Below, piece by piece: positions 1 to 8,156 of a stretch of DNA of 42,299 nt. Both the position numbers and the translations under genes were made by a program. The notes below the pieces were generated by a model that was not told the DNA's origin, searched no databases, and was given only the letters and a program-made list of their open reading frames with translations. How positions within the stretch are numbered: position 1 is the first letter of the stretch; every line of letters begins with the position of its first letter. This DNA comes from JAUVZF01 sp964449275 (GTDB lineage: Bacteria; Planctomycetota; Phycisphaerae; FEN-1346), in assembly GCA_964449275.1 (NCBI GenBank), contig CAYVAM010000009.1, positions 1 through 42,299 on the forward strand, read 5' to 3'.

Positions 1-654
1 GTTCCATCCGAAGTGAGCGAGTGCCGGCGGCCGAGGCCGAAACGTCCGGTAGAGGAAGTCGCCGAGTTTGCGGGCGACGGCCAGGAAGTTGTCCTTGCCG
101 GTGGCTCGATGATGGACCGAGGCGGCCGTCAGCAGGTGCCCCATGTTGTACATCTCGTGGAAGTGCGGGTTGGCGAAACGCTTCTTGCCAGTCAATTGGA
201 TGTTGGTGGAGATGTAACCGTCCGCCGCCTGGGCCGCGGCGATGGCGGCGATCCACTCGTCCATCAGACGGTTGAGTTTCTCATCGGCCGTGACGGCGTA
301 GACGTAAGCCACCGCCTCGAGCCACTTGTAGCAGTCGCCGTCGCCCCAGTTCGTGCCGAGGTGTTTGCCCTTCTTCAGACCCGCCGCCACACGGAAGTTC
401 TCCAGGACGGCGGCGTTCTTCGGATTCTGAAGCGCGCCCTGGACGGTCGGGATCATGGCGCTTCGACACAGGGCATACTTCTCGGCCCAGAAACCACCCG
501 TCCAGTTGACGTCGCGCAGACCGATGCTTTTCAGCCTGGCGTGCGGGCTCAGCGAGACGCCGGCAGCGTCACGGTCCCCGGCGGCGGCAACCGCGCCGCA
601 CGAGATCAGCAGCGCGACGAGGCTGATGAACACCATCGGACGTTCTCGCGGCAT
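1..654 (-). CDS. Secreted GH127-like (DUF1680) glycoside hydrolase, N-terminal part only
   Basis: Only the first 218 codons are inside the window; the gene continues past the left edge. The ATG (652-654) has AGGAG 8 nt upstream; a second in-frame ATG at codon 7 is less well placed. Residues 1-25 look like a Sec signal peptide (a hydrophobic run ending AVAAA-G). The mature part carries signatures of the alpha-barrel of the DUF1680/GH127 family: DVNWTGGFW (48-56), WGDGDCYKWLEAVAYVYA (from 103), DGYIST (145-150) and HEMYNMGH (166-173). Characterised GH127 enzymes release beta-L-arabinofuranose from plant-type glycans; other DUF1680 members have different or unknown substrates, so the exact sugar is not claimed. 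The catalytic Glu and Cys lie in the missing part. The 5' region is shared with the divergent HD-GYP gene. Family assignment is strong, specificity is not. Confidence 0.85.
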   Translation of the reverse strand, partial: MPRERPMVFISLVALLISCGAVAAAGDRDAAGVSLSPHARLKSIGLRDVNWTGGFWAEKYALCRSAMIPTVQGALQNPKNAAVLENFRVAAGLKKGKHLGTNWGDGDCYKWLEAVAYVYAVTADEKLNRLMDEWIAAIAAAQAADGYISTNIQLTGKKRFANPHFHEMYNMGHLLTAASVHHRATGKDNFLAVARKLGDFLYRTFRPRPPALAHFGWN

Positions 655-1107
655 CCCGGTATCTCCTGGCACCCGTGGCCGGCGGTCGCGGCTGCAATAG
701 GACGTCGCCGGCGAGCAGACTTGGTCCAGTGTAAAAAACCCTTCACGCCTGCCAAAGTGTCTCCTGAAAGGGCCAAGGCTCTCCAAGACGGCGATCAGTT
801 GCCAGCGCGAATCTCCCTGGTGACTCAGTTGCATTGAATGGGTAGCGCTATACCCTTTCCCAATAACGAGTTACGGCAAGTTGCGCCGGATCGCGCCGGA
901 TTGTGCTATGTCGTTTTGGAGCAACACGTTGCGCAGCCCCGTTCAATCGTGCTAAGTCACCAGGAAAGCGGGCGGGCGGCGGCTTTGGGGTCATAACAGA
1001 CTGGCGGGCGGCGGCGTGTTTTGCCGATAGGGATGGGGCGCTGGCTTGCACCCGCGTAGCGCGGGCGGTCGAAGACCATCCCCTACCCCAGTTATTCGGA
1101 TAATGCT
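655..1107. other. Divergent intergenic region without a gene
   Basis: A 453-base spacer between the minus-strand GH127-like gene and the plus-strand GAF/HD-GYP gene. Open frames here are short and lack family features. It holds one operator-like palindrome (840-855) and a short direct repeat of GCGCCGGAT near 883-901. I saw no convincing paired -35/-10 boxes. Confidence 0.6.
840..855. promoter_or_regulatory. Possible LacI-family-type operator
   Basis: GGGTAGCGCTATACCC has 5-base outer arms (GGGTA/TACCC) and a TAGCGCTA core. LacI-type regulators of sugar genes often bind palindromes with a central GCGC or CG in such a frame. It lies about 185 bp upstream of the GH127-like start, in the shared divergent region. 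No regulator gene is in the window, so this is a weak suggestion. Confidence 0.25.
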
Positions 1108-2310
1108 ATGTACGGTTATCACGTTCAGGTGCTTCACGATGCGGCCGACGTGCTGCAAGGGCTGCTGGAGATCGGCGTCAACCTGTCGGCGATGTCCGAC
1201 CGGCGGAAGATGCTGGAGATGATCCTGCTGGAGTCCCGCAAACTGGCCCGGGCCGAGGCGGGCAGCCTGTACGTTCTGCGCAAAGGGCGTCTTCGATTCG
1301 TTGCGGCCCAGAACGACCGCCTGCCGCAAGGCGAGATCTCCCAGGTCTTTCTCGACAAAGAGATCCCCGTGACGACCGACTCGCTGGCGGGGTTCGTGGC
1401 GTCCACGGTGCAGGTGGTCAACATCCCGGACGCCGACAACCTGGCGGCGGATTGGCCGTTCCGGATCAACCGCGATTTCGACGCCACGAGCGGGTACCAC
1501 ACGCAGAGCATCCTGGCGATTCCGCTGCGGCGGCCGGACGAGTCGTGCGTGGGTGTGCTGGAACTCCTGAACCGGCGCGACGATGACGGCCGCGTCGTCG
1601 CGTTCCCGGGCGCCGAAGGCAGCGGCATCCTGTCGTTGGCGTCGATGGCGGCCGTCACGATCTCGAACGCCCTGCTCCAGGAAGACCTCAAGACGGCCCA
1701 CCTCGACACGATCATCCGGCTGAGCGTGGTCGTGGAGCACCGCGACAACGCGACCTCGCAGCACATCCGCCGCATCAGCCACACGGCCAAACTCATCGCC
1801 GAGACGATGGGCCTGGACGAGCGGCAGGTGGAACTCATCGAGCGTGCCGCACCGATGCACGACGTCGGCAAGGTCGGCATCCCGGACGCGATCCTGCACA
1901 AGCCCGGGCCGCTGACGGCCGAGGAGCGCGGCATCGTCGAACAGCACGCCCTGATCGGGGCCGACATCCTGGGCCAGCCGGCGAACGACCTGATCGCCAT
2001 GGCCCACGATGTCGCCGTCTCGCACCACGAGCGGTGGGACGGCCGGGGGTATCCGTACGGCCTGGCGGGGCAGGAGATTCCGCTGTCGGGGCGAATCGTC
2101 GGTCTGGCCGATGTCCTGGACGCGCTGCTCTCGGAGCGGTGCTACAAGGCCGCATACAGCGAAGAAACAACGCTCGAGATCATCCGGTCGGAGAGCGGCA
2201 AGCAGTTCGACCCGTCGGTGGTGGACGCCTTTTTCCGTGTCATGGACCGCATCCTGGAGCCGTACCGGTCGGAGTCGCCCGCGCCGGCCATCGCCCAGAG
2301 CGCGACCTGA
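1108..2310 (+). CDS. GAF domain / HD-GYP domain protein, probable cyclic-di-GMP phosphodiesterase
   Basis: A 400-residue soluble protein. Residues about 15-190 form a GAF sensor domain; residues about 195-385 form an HD-GYP domain. The metal and catalytic positions are present: H251-D252 in HDVGKVGIPDAIL, K255, H280, H306-H307-E308 and the G312-R-G-Y-P316 motif, then D335. HD-GYP enzymes hydrolyse cyclic-di-GMP, and the GAF domain probably binds a small ligand that sets activity; both statements rest on family knowledge. There is no transmembrane segment or response-regulator domain, so input is presumably cytoplasmic. The ATG at 1108 lacks a clear Shine-Dalgarno sequence. The gene stands alone, divergent from the GH127-like gene and followed by a 313-base spacer. 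Confidence 0.9.
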   Translation: MYGYHVQVLHDAADVLQGLLEIGVNLSAMSDRRKMLEMILLESRKLARAEAGSLYVLRKGRLRFVAAQNDRLPQGEISQVFLDKEIPVTTDSLAGFVASTVQVVNIPDADNLAADWPFRINRDFDATSGYHTQSILAIPLRRPDESCVGVLELLNRRDDDGRVVAFPGAEGSGILSLASMAAVTISNALLQEDLKTAHLDTIIRLSVVVEHRDNATSQHIRRISHTAKLIAETMGLDERQVELIERAAPMHDVGKVGIPDAILHKPGPLTAEERGIVEQHALIGADILGQPANDLIAMAHDVAVSHHERWDGRGYPYGLAGQEIPLSGRIVGLADVLDALLSERCYKAAYSEETTLEIIRSESGKQFDPSVVDAFFRVMDRILEPYRSESPAPAIAQSAT

Positions 2311-2623
2311 CGGCGGCGCGCCTCCGATTGTGTTTCCCACCCCCCCGAGCGCGGCCGCACACGGCGCCCGCACTCCAGGCGGGTTCAGGTAAGTTCCGTC
2401 TACTTGCCGCGCGGCGGGTCTCCGGAGCCACCGCGTACAGGCCCGCTTTTGCGCGGTCGGTCCGGAGACCGACCGCGCAGGACTTCTCCGCCCACTCGAG
2501 CGTGAAGTGCTCTCGTGCCGGGATTTGCGCGTGGCACAGGGCCGCCTTCAGGGTTTAAGATGGCACCTGGGAGCAACGCGAAACCATGAAGCGAGCGCAG
2601 CAACCTGAAGCGGCAAGCGTGTT
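2311..2623. other. Intergenic spacer with paired hairpins
   Basis: A 313-base spacer between the HD-GYP and MFS genes. No supported gene. It contains the hairpin repeat at 2408-2478; the remainder shows no tRNA, clear promoter or other repeat that I can defend. Confidence 0.6.
2408..2478. repeat. GCGCGG-type hairpin repeat, two in tandem
   Basis: The second unit is a perfect hairpin: GCGCGGTCGGTC (2451-2462), loop CGGA, GACCGACCGCGC (2467-2478). The first unit (about 2408-2435) is a decayed relative with GCGCGGCGGGTC opposite CCACCGCG. It has no T-run, so a role as intrinsic terminator is doubtful. Related hairpins occur at 16195, 21527, 22994, 23141, 27008 and 32088. Confidence 0.7.
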
Positions 2624-3868
2624 ATGACCTCTCTCGTCCGATCTCTCCGGCACCGGAACTTCCGCCTTTACTTCTTCGGCCAGGGCATCAGCGTAACCGG
2701 CACGTGGATGCAGAGCGTGGCGATGGGGTGGCTGGCCTACCGCCTGACGGGGTCGGTGGAACTGTTCGGCGTCGTGGGGTTCACGAGCCAGATTCTGACG
2801 TTCTTTCTGGCCCCGTTTGCGGGGGTGGTGGCGGATCGGTGGAACCGTCGGCGGCTGATCCTGGCGGCCCAGATGCTGGCGATGGCCCAGGCGCTGGCGC
2901 TGGCCGCCCTCGCGATGGCCGGCGCGATCGAGGTGTGGCAACTGATCGCGCTGAGCATCTTCACGGGCCTGGTTCGCGGGATCGAGGTCCCGGCCCGCCA
3001 GTCGTTCATGCTCCAGATGCTGGATGAGCCGGCCGACCTGCCGAACGCCATTGCGTTGAACTCGTTTCTGGTCAACACGGCGCGGCTGACGGGGCCGCTC
3101 GCGGCCGGGTACATCGTGGCGTGGTGGAACGAGGGGTTGTGTTTCCTCATCAACAGCGTCAGTTACGCCGCCGTCATCATCGCGCTGGTGGCGATGCGGA
3201 TCACGCCCCGCGAGGTCGAGGCGCCGAAAGCCGGTGTCCTCATCGGTCTGAAAGAAGGCTTCCGATATGCCTTCACGTCGCCCGCCCTGCGGTCGATCCT
3301 TCTGATGCTCGGCGTCACGAGCCTGGCGGGCGTGCCGTACATCTGGCTGATGACCATCTTTGCGAAGGACGTGCTCGGCGGCGGGCCCGATACGCTGGGC
3401 CACCTGATGGGGGCGACGGGCGTCGGCGCGCTGGCCGGGGCGGTGTTCCTCGCGACGCGGCGGAGCGTGGCGCGTCTCGGTGGGATGCTGCGGCTGGCGG
3501 CGATCGCCTTCGGGGTGGGGCTGATTGCCTTCGGCCTGTCGGACAATTTCTGGCTCAGCCTCGTCATCCTCGTCTGGCCGGGCGCCGCCATGATGCTCCA
3601 GATGTCGATGAGCAACACGCTGCTTCAGACCCTTTCGGACGACGACAAGCGCGGCCGGGTCATGAGTTTCTATACCATGATGTTTATGGGGATGATCCCG
3701 TTCGGGAACCTTCTGGCGGGGTTCGTGGCGGGGGCCGTGGGGGCGCCGCTGACCGTGATCCTCGGCGGTGGCGTGTGCATCCTCGGCGCCCTCGTCTTCG
3801 GGGCACGCCTGCCGCGACGGGCAGAAAAAGTCGCCCCCGCCGCCGAGGAACCCGGCGCCGCGGCGTAG
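2624..3868 (+). CDS. MFS transporter, MFS_3 / EntS-like exporter family
   Basis: A 414-residue integral membrane protein. The N-terminus (RHRNFRLYFFGQGISVTGTWMQ) is typical of the MFS_3 (DUF894) group that includes the enterobactin exporter EntS. The loop between helices 2 and 3, GVVADRWNRRRLI (about residues 66-78), matches the MFS signature. Ten to twelve hydrophobic helices follow and the C-terminus is a short basic, Ala-rich cytoplasmic tail. Members export small molecules by proton antiport; the substrate cannot be read from sequence. The ATG at 2624 is the first good in-frame start. The stop TAG (3866-3868) belongs to a GTAG at the edge of a palindrome shared with the convergent methyltransferase gene. 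Confidence 0.88.
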   Translation: MTSLVRSLRHRNFRLYFFGQGISVTGTWMQSVAMGWLAYRLTGSVELFGVVGFTSQILTFFLAPFAGVVADRWNRRRLILAAQMLAMAQALALAALAMAGAIEVWQLIALSIFTGLVRGIEVPARQSFMLQMLDEPADLPNAIALNSFLVNTARLTGPLAAGYIVAWWNEGLCFLINSVSYAAVIIALVAMRITPREVEAPKAGVLIGLKEGFRYAFTSPALRSILLMLGVTSLAGVPYIWLMTIFAKDVLGGGPDTLGHLMGATGVGALAGAVFLATRRSVARLGGMLRLAAIAFGVGLIAFGLSDNFWLSLVILVWPGAAMMLQMSMSNTLLQTLSDDDKRGRVMSFYTMMFMGMIPFGNLLAGFVAGAVGAPLTVILGGGVCILGALVFGARLPRRAEKVAPAAEEPGAAA

Positions 3869-3896
3869 CCGAGCGCCGGGACGCGTCCCGGCCTAC
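3865..3896. repeat. REP-like palindrome between convergent genes
   Basis: A perfect 18-base palindrome, GCCGGGACGCGTCCCGGC (3875-3892), is preceded on the minus strand by GTAG (3893-3896). Another GTAG lies on the plus strand at 3865-3868. These two GTAGs provide the TAG stops of the methyltransferase (3893-3895) and the MFS gene (3866-3868). It may also act as a bidirectional terminator or mRNA stabiliser, though no T-run is present. Confidence 0.6.
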
Positions 3897-4510
3897 ATGC
3901 CGGCCGCTTTGACCGCCCGGACGAAACACATCGGCAGGTACCAGGGTTTCCTGAATCGCAGGATGCGGAAGCCGGCGGCCTCCAGCGCCTCGCGGAGTTC
4001 CGAGGCATCGAACGGGACGTGGCCGAACTGGCGGTTGAACCGCCACGGACGGTCGGCAATCAGCGCCTCCTCGAACGCCAACACGCCGCCCGGTTTGAGG
4101 ATGCGGTGCGCCTCCGCGATCGCGCGACGCCACGCGTTGATGTGGTGCAACATGCCAAAAAGCAGTGCCGCGTCGAACGCGGCGTCGGGGAAACTCAGGG
4201 CCGCCGCGTCGCCGCAAACAAACGTGATGCGCTCGGTCGCCACGTCTCTTGCCCATCGCGGCGGCCGGGCCACCTTGTGCCGCGCGGCAGCGATGATCTC
4301 CTCATCGAGGTCCACGCCGACGACCCGCGAGCCGGCGAATCGCCGGGCAATCAGCAGCGCCCCGTCGCCGTAACCGCACCCGATCTCCAGGATCTCGGCC
4401 CCGTCGGGAAGGTCCACGCCGCGAAAGACCCTCGGCGCCTCCACCCGCCGCAGGCCCCACCGGCGCAGGGCACATCGCATCATCCACTTCTCGATGCGTG
4501 TCAGAAGCAT
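3893..4510 (-). CDS. Class I SAM-dependent methyltransferase (type 11)
   Basis: A 205-residue soluble protein. Motif I, ILEIGCGYGDGAL (about 40-52), binds S-adenosylmethionine; GVDLDEE (about 65-71) is the acidic loop after beta-2; CGDAAALSFPDAAFD (about 99-113) is motif II; and LKPGGVLAFEEA (about 138-149) is the post-motif helix. The ILEIGCG and LHHI features place it in the Methyltransf_11/25 group. The acceptor is unknown; the basic C-terminus (RFRKPWYLPMCFVRAVKAAG) could touch a membrane. ATG at 4510 with a weak AGG upstream. It is convergent with the MFS gene, sharing a palindrome at their 3' ends, and 54 bases downstream of the beta-helix gene on the same strand. Confidence 0.85.
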   Translation of the reverse strand: MLLTRIEKWMMRCALRRWGLRRVEAPRVFRGVDLPDGAEILEIGCGYGDGALLIARRFAGSRVVGVDLDEEIIAAARHKVARPPRWARDVATERITFVCGDAAALSFPDAAFDAALLFGMLHHINAWRRAIAEAHRILKPGGVLAFEEALIADRPWRFNRQFGHVPFDASELREALEAAGFRILRFRKPWYLPMCFVRAVKAAGM

Positions 4511-4564
4511 GATTTCACCAACCTACGCCGTGTGTCGCTCTTCGTGCGGGCGATGAACCCCATC

Positions 4565-5938
4565 TTACTCGGCCGGCAACACGACGAAGACGTTGAACTC
4601 GGGGCCCGTTGCCGGCGGCACGTAGTCGGGCTTGCCGACGGGCGGCGGGGCGCGACAGGAGCGCATCGGCACGCGGACCGGTCTGCCGTCGAAGGTGCCC
4701 TCGAGAACGGCTTTCCCGAAGAAGTCCTGGGCGCTGACGATGCGGTACGCCTGCCCTCGCTTCAGGATGTTCCCGAGGTCCAATTGGACCTCGGGCGTTT
4801 GGTCCCAGTTGTAAACGATGATGTTCGCGCGGCCGGGATCGTAGCGGTTGGGCCGGATGAACACCTTCACGCCCGTCGGGCGGCCGCGGAGCACCGTGTT
4901 GGCTGCGGCCAGGTCCAGGTCCGCAGGCGGCGGCTCCACCGATACGGGCGCGGCAGGGGCGATGAACGTGTTGCCGGCGACCTCGAGCCGGTTCCACTTG
5001 CGCAGCGTCGATGGGCCGACGAAGGTGTTGCCCGTGACGGCGGCGTCCTTGTTGTTCGCCCCGTAACCGAGCATGAGCGCCGTCGCGCGGTGGCCGGTGG
5101 ACCACGTGCAGTTGTCCTTGACGACGATCCGCTCCGACGGGCTCCCGCCGCCCACGAGAATGCCGGGGGTGAGGCTCCGCGGGCTCTTGGCGGCGCCGTT
5201 GTTGAAACTGGCGTTGCCCTCGATGTGGAAGCCGTTCAGCGATGCCCGACTCGACCCGTACACGTGGACGCCGTAGGAGAACTGGTTGAACAGGATGCAA
5301 TCGACGATCCGCTTGGTGCCTTTCTTGTTCTGGGCGTAGATGGCGTGACCGTGTCCGCGGTCGGGTGCGTCCCAGCCGTTGTTGTAGATGAGGCACCCGT
5401 AGATCTCGCCGCCTTCGCCGGAGGACCACCAGCCGAAGCCGCAACTTCCGTCGTGCACCACCAGGTTGATGAAGGCGATGTGCAACCCGTAGCAGGTGAC
5501 GCCGCCGCGGTTGCCCTCCGGCGGGTGCGAGCCCTTGGCGTCGGCCCAGCGGTCTGGGTCCGAGCCCATGATCTCGAAGCCCCAGTACCGCGCGTGTTCC
5601 CCCTCGACGACGAAGTCGACACGCTGCTTCGGATCGTCGGACCGGCAGTCGATCGTCGCGCGCTGCCGGGGCGCCTGGCGGACCGTGATGGGGGCATCAG
5701 AGGCGCCCTTGAGGCGACTCTTGAACGCCCCGCGATACGTGCCGCCGAGGAGCCAGACGCAATCGCCGGGCTTGACGGTCTCGGGATGGGCAAGCGCCGT
5801 CCCCAGGTCCCACGGCCGGTCCTTCGACCCGTCGCCGCCAGGTGTGCCTCGCGGCGAGACGAAGAAATCGCGGGCCGAGGCGGTGTCGGCCGCAGTGAGG
5901 GCGGCGGCGAGCGCCAAGGCGAGGCACAATGACCTCAT
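4565..5938 (-). CDS. Secreted right-handed parallel beta-helix protein
   Basis: A 457-residue exported protein. Residues 1-22 form a Sec signal peptide (MRSLCLALALAAALTAADTASA, cleaved before RDFFV). The mature start, FFVSPRGTPGGDGSKDRPWD, matches the beginning of DUF1565/polysaccharide-lyase-like beta-helix proteins, followed by the coil-forming GGTYRGAF. The body has short strands with Asn/Gly turns (YGCLIYNNGWD, HIEGNASFNN, VVKDNCTWSTG, VTGNTF) that read as successive helix coils up to about residue 345. The C-terminal 100 residues look like a separate beta domain. Such proteins bind or cleave polysaccharides; I cannot identify catalytic residues, so no enzyme class is given. It lies after the DUF5060 hydrolase on the same strand, consistent with joint glycan use. 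Confidence 0.8.
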   Translation of the reverse strand: MRSLCLALALAAALTAADTASARDFFVSPRGTPGGDGSKDRPWDLGTALAHPETVKPGDCVWLLGGTYRGAFKSRLKGASDAPITVRQAPRQRATIDCRSDDPKQRVDFVVEGEHARYWGFEIMGSDPDRWADAKGSHPPEGNRGGVTCYGLHIAFINLVVHDGSCGFGWWSSGEGGEIYGCLIYNNGWDAPDRGHGHAIYAQNKKGTKRIVDCILFNQFSYGVHVYGSSRASLNGFHIEGNASFNNGAAKSPRSLTPGILVGGGSPSERIVVKDNCTWSTGHRATALMLGYGANNKDAAVTGNTFVGPSTLRKWNRLEVAGNTFIAPAAPVSVEPPPADLDLAAANTVLRGRPTGVKVFIRPNRYDPGRANIIVYNWDQTPEVQLDLGNILKRGQAYRIVSAQDFFGKAVLEGTFDGRPVRVPMRSCRAPPPVGKPDYVPPATGPEFNVFVVLPAE

Positions 5939-5960
5939 GGGGGCTGCCTCCTGATGATTA

Positions 5961-5985
5961 CGTCGCCCTTCGGGCGACGGCTCAA
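5961..5985 (-). repeat. GAGCC-headed hairpin between two minus-strand genes
   Basis: CGTCGCCC (5961-5968) and GGGCGACG (5972-5979) form an 8-bp stem around TTC. Read on the minus strand it is TTGAGCC, then the stem, a GAA loop and the return stem. The head and loop resemble those of the palindromes at 31387 and 36445. It follows the stop of the DUF5060 gene and may limit read-through into the beta-helix gene. Confidence 0.5.
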
Positions 5986-5987
5986 CG

Positions 5988-8156
5988 CTATTCGACCGGG
6001 AAACTCAGCCGGTTGAGCGGGTCGGCGCCCGCCTTCTTCTCGTCGGCATCGGCGAAACCGTCGCCATCATCGTCCTCATCCGCGTTGTCTCCGATGCCGT
6101 CCGCGTCGGTGTCGCGCCATTCCTTGGGATCGAGGGGAAAGGCGTCCCACGGCACGGCGCGGCAGCGTGGGACGCCGTCGCCGTCGATGTCGAGTTCCTC
6201 GTGGTCGGGCGTGCCGTTTTTGTTCAGGTCATCGCCCGCGCCGTCGGCGTCGATGTCGGCGTCGAGACGGTCGCCGATGAGGTCGCCGTCAGAGTCCTGC
6301 CATTCCGACGGGTCGAGCGGGAAGGCGTCTCTGGCGTCGGGCGTGCCGTCGTTGTCGTCGTCCGGGTCGGCATCGTTAGGGATGCCGTCGGCGTCGATGT
6401 CGGGCGGGCCGTCGGGCGTGATGAGCAGCGCAAGGTCGATCGTCAGCGCCGGCGCCGTGAACGTGCCCCGGCCCTTCGGCGCATCGAAGGCGCCCAGGAT
6501 GGCCGCCGTCTCGGGCGCGTACCAGTAGCCACGGGCCGCGTGCGGCACGTCGAGCGTTACCGTCAGGCCGCCGACGGCGCTCGTGTGGTCCTTGTAATGC
6601 TCCAGGTAGACGCCCGCGCGGCGGCCGTTTGCGATCGCCCAGGCGCGCACCTCGGACGGCGCCGAGACCATCACGGGCACCCTCTTCAGTCCGCCACCGA
6701 GTGCGTAGGCGAAGTCCTGCATCGCCCGGACGTACTCGCGTTCGCGGGGGCCGATCCAGAGGTTCATGAAATGGCCGTCGCGGGCGTAACTGGTGTTCCA
6801 GAAGATGACCGAGACCTCGCTAAAGAGGGCGGCCCAGTTTCGCAGGCGCATGCGGAGGGCCGATTTCGGGTCCCACACGCCGCCGATGCCTTTCGGGATG
6901 AGTTCCGGCAGGCGCTTCCGGTTGACGGAGTTGCCCGTCTCGCCGACGATGACCGGCTTGCCGAACTGTTTCCACTTGGTGCAGGCGGTCGCGAACGCAT
7001 GGGCAGCCCCGAGTTCCGAGAGGCCGAGGTACCGGTGCGGCGCGGAAAGGTCGATGTCCGGCAACTGCGGCCGCTCCCAACTGGTCGTCACGGGATGATG
7101 GTACGGGTCGAGGGATTTCAGGTACGGCGCCATCATGGCGTACCAGCGGTCGTCTGCGTGCTGCTCGTTGAGGAACTCCCAGAAATCGACCATCGCGCCC
7201 CATCGGTCCACGGCGTACTTGACGTGCCGCCTGACCTTGGCCATGGCGCCCGCGTTGTCGGGCTGCTTCGCCTGGACGTTCATGTATCCGAAGAGGCCGT
7301 AGAAGATGCGGAATCCGTAGGCGCGGGCGCGGGCGAGGAGTTCATCGACCATGCGGCTTTCCATGACGCCGATGTGGTCGAGGTCCTTCGAGATGGCCAG
7401 CGAGAAGTTGTGCTGACTGAACCGCATCATGTTGAACCCGCAGGCGGCGAAGCGGCGGTACTGGACGTCGGCGTTCTGCGGGTTCGGGGCCGGGCCGCGC
7501 ACAAACATCGCGCCCGGCGGCGGGTCGGGCAGGTCCGGGCGGTCGGTCCGGAACGGGCCTTCCATCGACGCACCCGCCAGAACCGACCCGACGCCGGCGT
7601 TATCGAACTGCCCGTCCTGAAATCCGATCGGAAAGTACGGCGAGCCGTCGTCGAAGACCCACCGCATCGGGTTGGCCGGATCCTGCCGGACGAAACCGTG
7701 AAGCGGCCGCCGGCCCGTGATGCACCGGAAGGCGCCGGCGCCCGTGGCCGCCTCGCCGCCTGAGTTCGAGAACGTCCACGCGTAGGTCCAGCGTCCGAGT
7801 TCGTTCGGCGCAAAGCGTGCCTTCCAGAGGTCGGCCCGCGTGAAGGTGTAGGCGACGTGCGGCCGTCCGCGGCCGTCCTTGTGCACGGCGATCTTCGGCC
7901 GCTCGTCCGAGCCGTAGTGGAAGCCGCCGACCGCGACCTTCTTGCCGGAGGGCGACGTGAACACCACGTCGACAGTTACGTCGAAGAACGGGTTCGTGTA
8001 CCGGCGGCCGTGCTGGAAGGTGATCTCGAAGATGTCCCAGCGCGGGACGACACGCACCTTCTGTGTGGCCGCGACGTCGAGCGCCGCGCCGTCCGCCGCC
8101 GCCAGGACCAGCCCCAGCGCCGCCACGCCCGCCCCCAGCCGCAGGATCGTCGTCAT
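5988..8156 (-). CDS. Secreted glycoside hydrolase-like protein: DUF5060 domain, TIM barrel, TSP3 calcium repeats
   Basis: A 722-residue exported protein. The start (8154-8156) overlaps the stop of the upstream flavoprotein gene by 4 nt (ATGA); the open frame continues further upstream, but that part is only the shadow of the flavoprotein gene. Residues 1-25 are a signal peptide. Residues about 30-125 form a DUF5060 Ig-like domain (RWDIFEITF ... NELGRWTYAWTFSNSGG). A GH5/DUF4038-like barrel follows, with FWEFLNEQHADD as candidate acid/base Glu and VIVGETGNS as candidate nucleophile. After about residue 595 come Asp-rich thrombospondin type 3 repeats (DIDADGIPNDADPDDDNDG, DAFPLDPSEWQDSDGD and others) expected to bind calcium and act as a rigid stalk. 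The substrate is unknown. Role and fold rest on family resemblance. Confidence 0.82.
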   Translation of the reverse strand: MTTILRLGAGVAALGLVLAAADGAALDVAATQKVRVVPRWDIFEITFQHGRRYTNPFFDVTVDVVFTSPSGKKVAVGGFHYGSDERPKIAVHKDGRGRPHVAYTFTRADLWKARFAPNELGRWTYAWTFSNSGGEAATGAGAFRCITGRRPLHGFVRQDPANPMRWVFDDGSPYFPIGFQDGQFDNAGVGSVLAGASMEGPFRTDRPDLPDPPPGAMFVRGPAPNPQNADVQYRRFAACGFNMMRFSQHNFSLAISKDLDHIGVMESRMVDELLARARAYGFRIFYGLFGYMNVQAKQPDNAGAMAKVRRHVKYAVDRWGAMVDFWEFLNEQHADDRWYAMMAPYLKSLDPYHHPVTTSWERPQLPDIDLSAPHRYLGLSELGAAHAFATACTKWKQFGKPVIVGETGNSVNRKRLPELIPKGIGGVWDPKSALRMRLRNWAALFSEVSVIFWNTSYARDGHFMNLWIGPREREYVRAMQDFAYALGGGLKRVPVMVSAPSEVRAWAIANGRRAGVYLEHYKDHTSAVGGLTVTLDVPHAARGYWYAPETAAILGAFDAPKGRGTFTAPALTIDLALLITPDGPPDIDADGIPNDADPDDDNDGTPDARDAFPLDPSEWQDSDGDLIGDRLDADIDADGAGDDLNKNGTPDHEELDIDGDGVPRCRAVPWDAFPLDPKEWRDTDADGIGDNADEDDDGDGFADADEKKAGADPLNRLSFPVE

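Noticed and set aside
13..837. Long plus-strand open frame at the left edge
   Set aside because: It is antisense to the GH127-like gene, whose minus-strand reading shows clear family motifs, a signal peptide and a ribosome site; the plus frame shows none.
991..2373. 460-codon minus-strand frame across the HD-GYP gene
   Set aside because: It is the antisense shadow of a well-defined GAF/HD-GYP protein; long opposite frames are common in GC-rich DNA.
4019..5932. 637-codon plus-strand frame over the beta-helix gene
   Set aside because: Low-complexity Val/Arg/Ala-rich translation without a recognisable domain, opposite a gene with signal peptide and beta-helix repeats.
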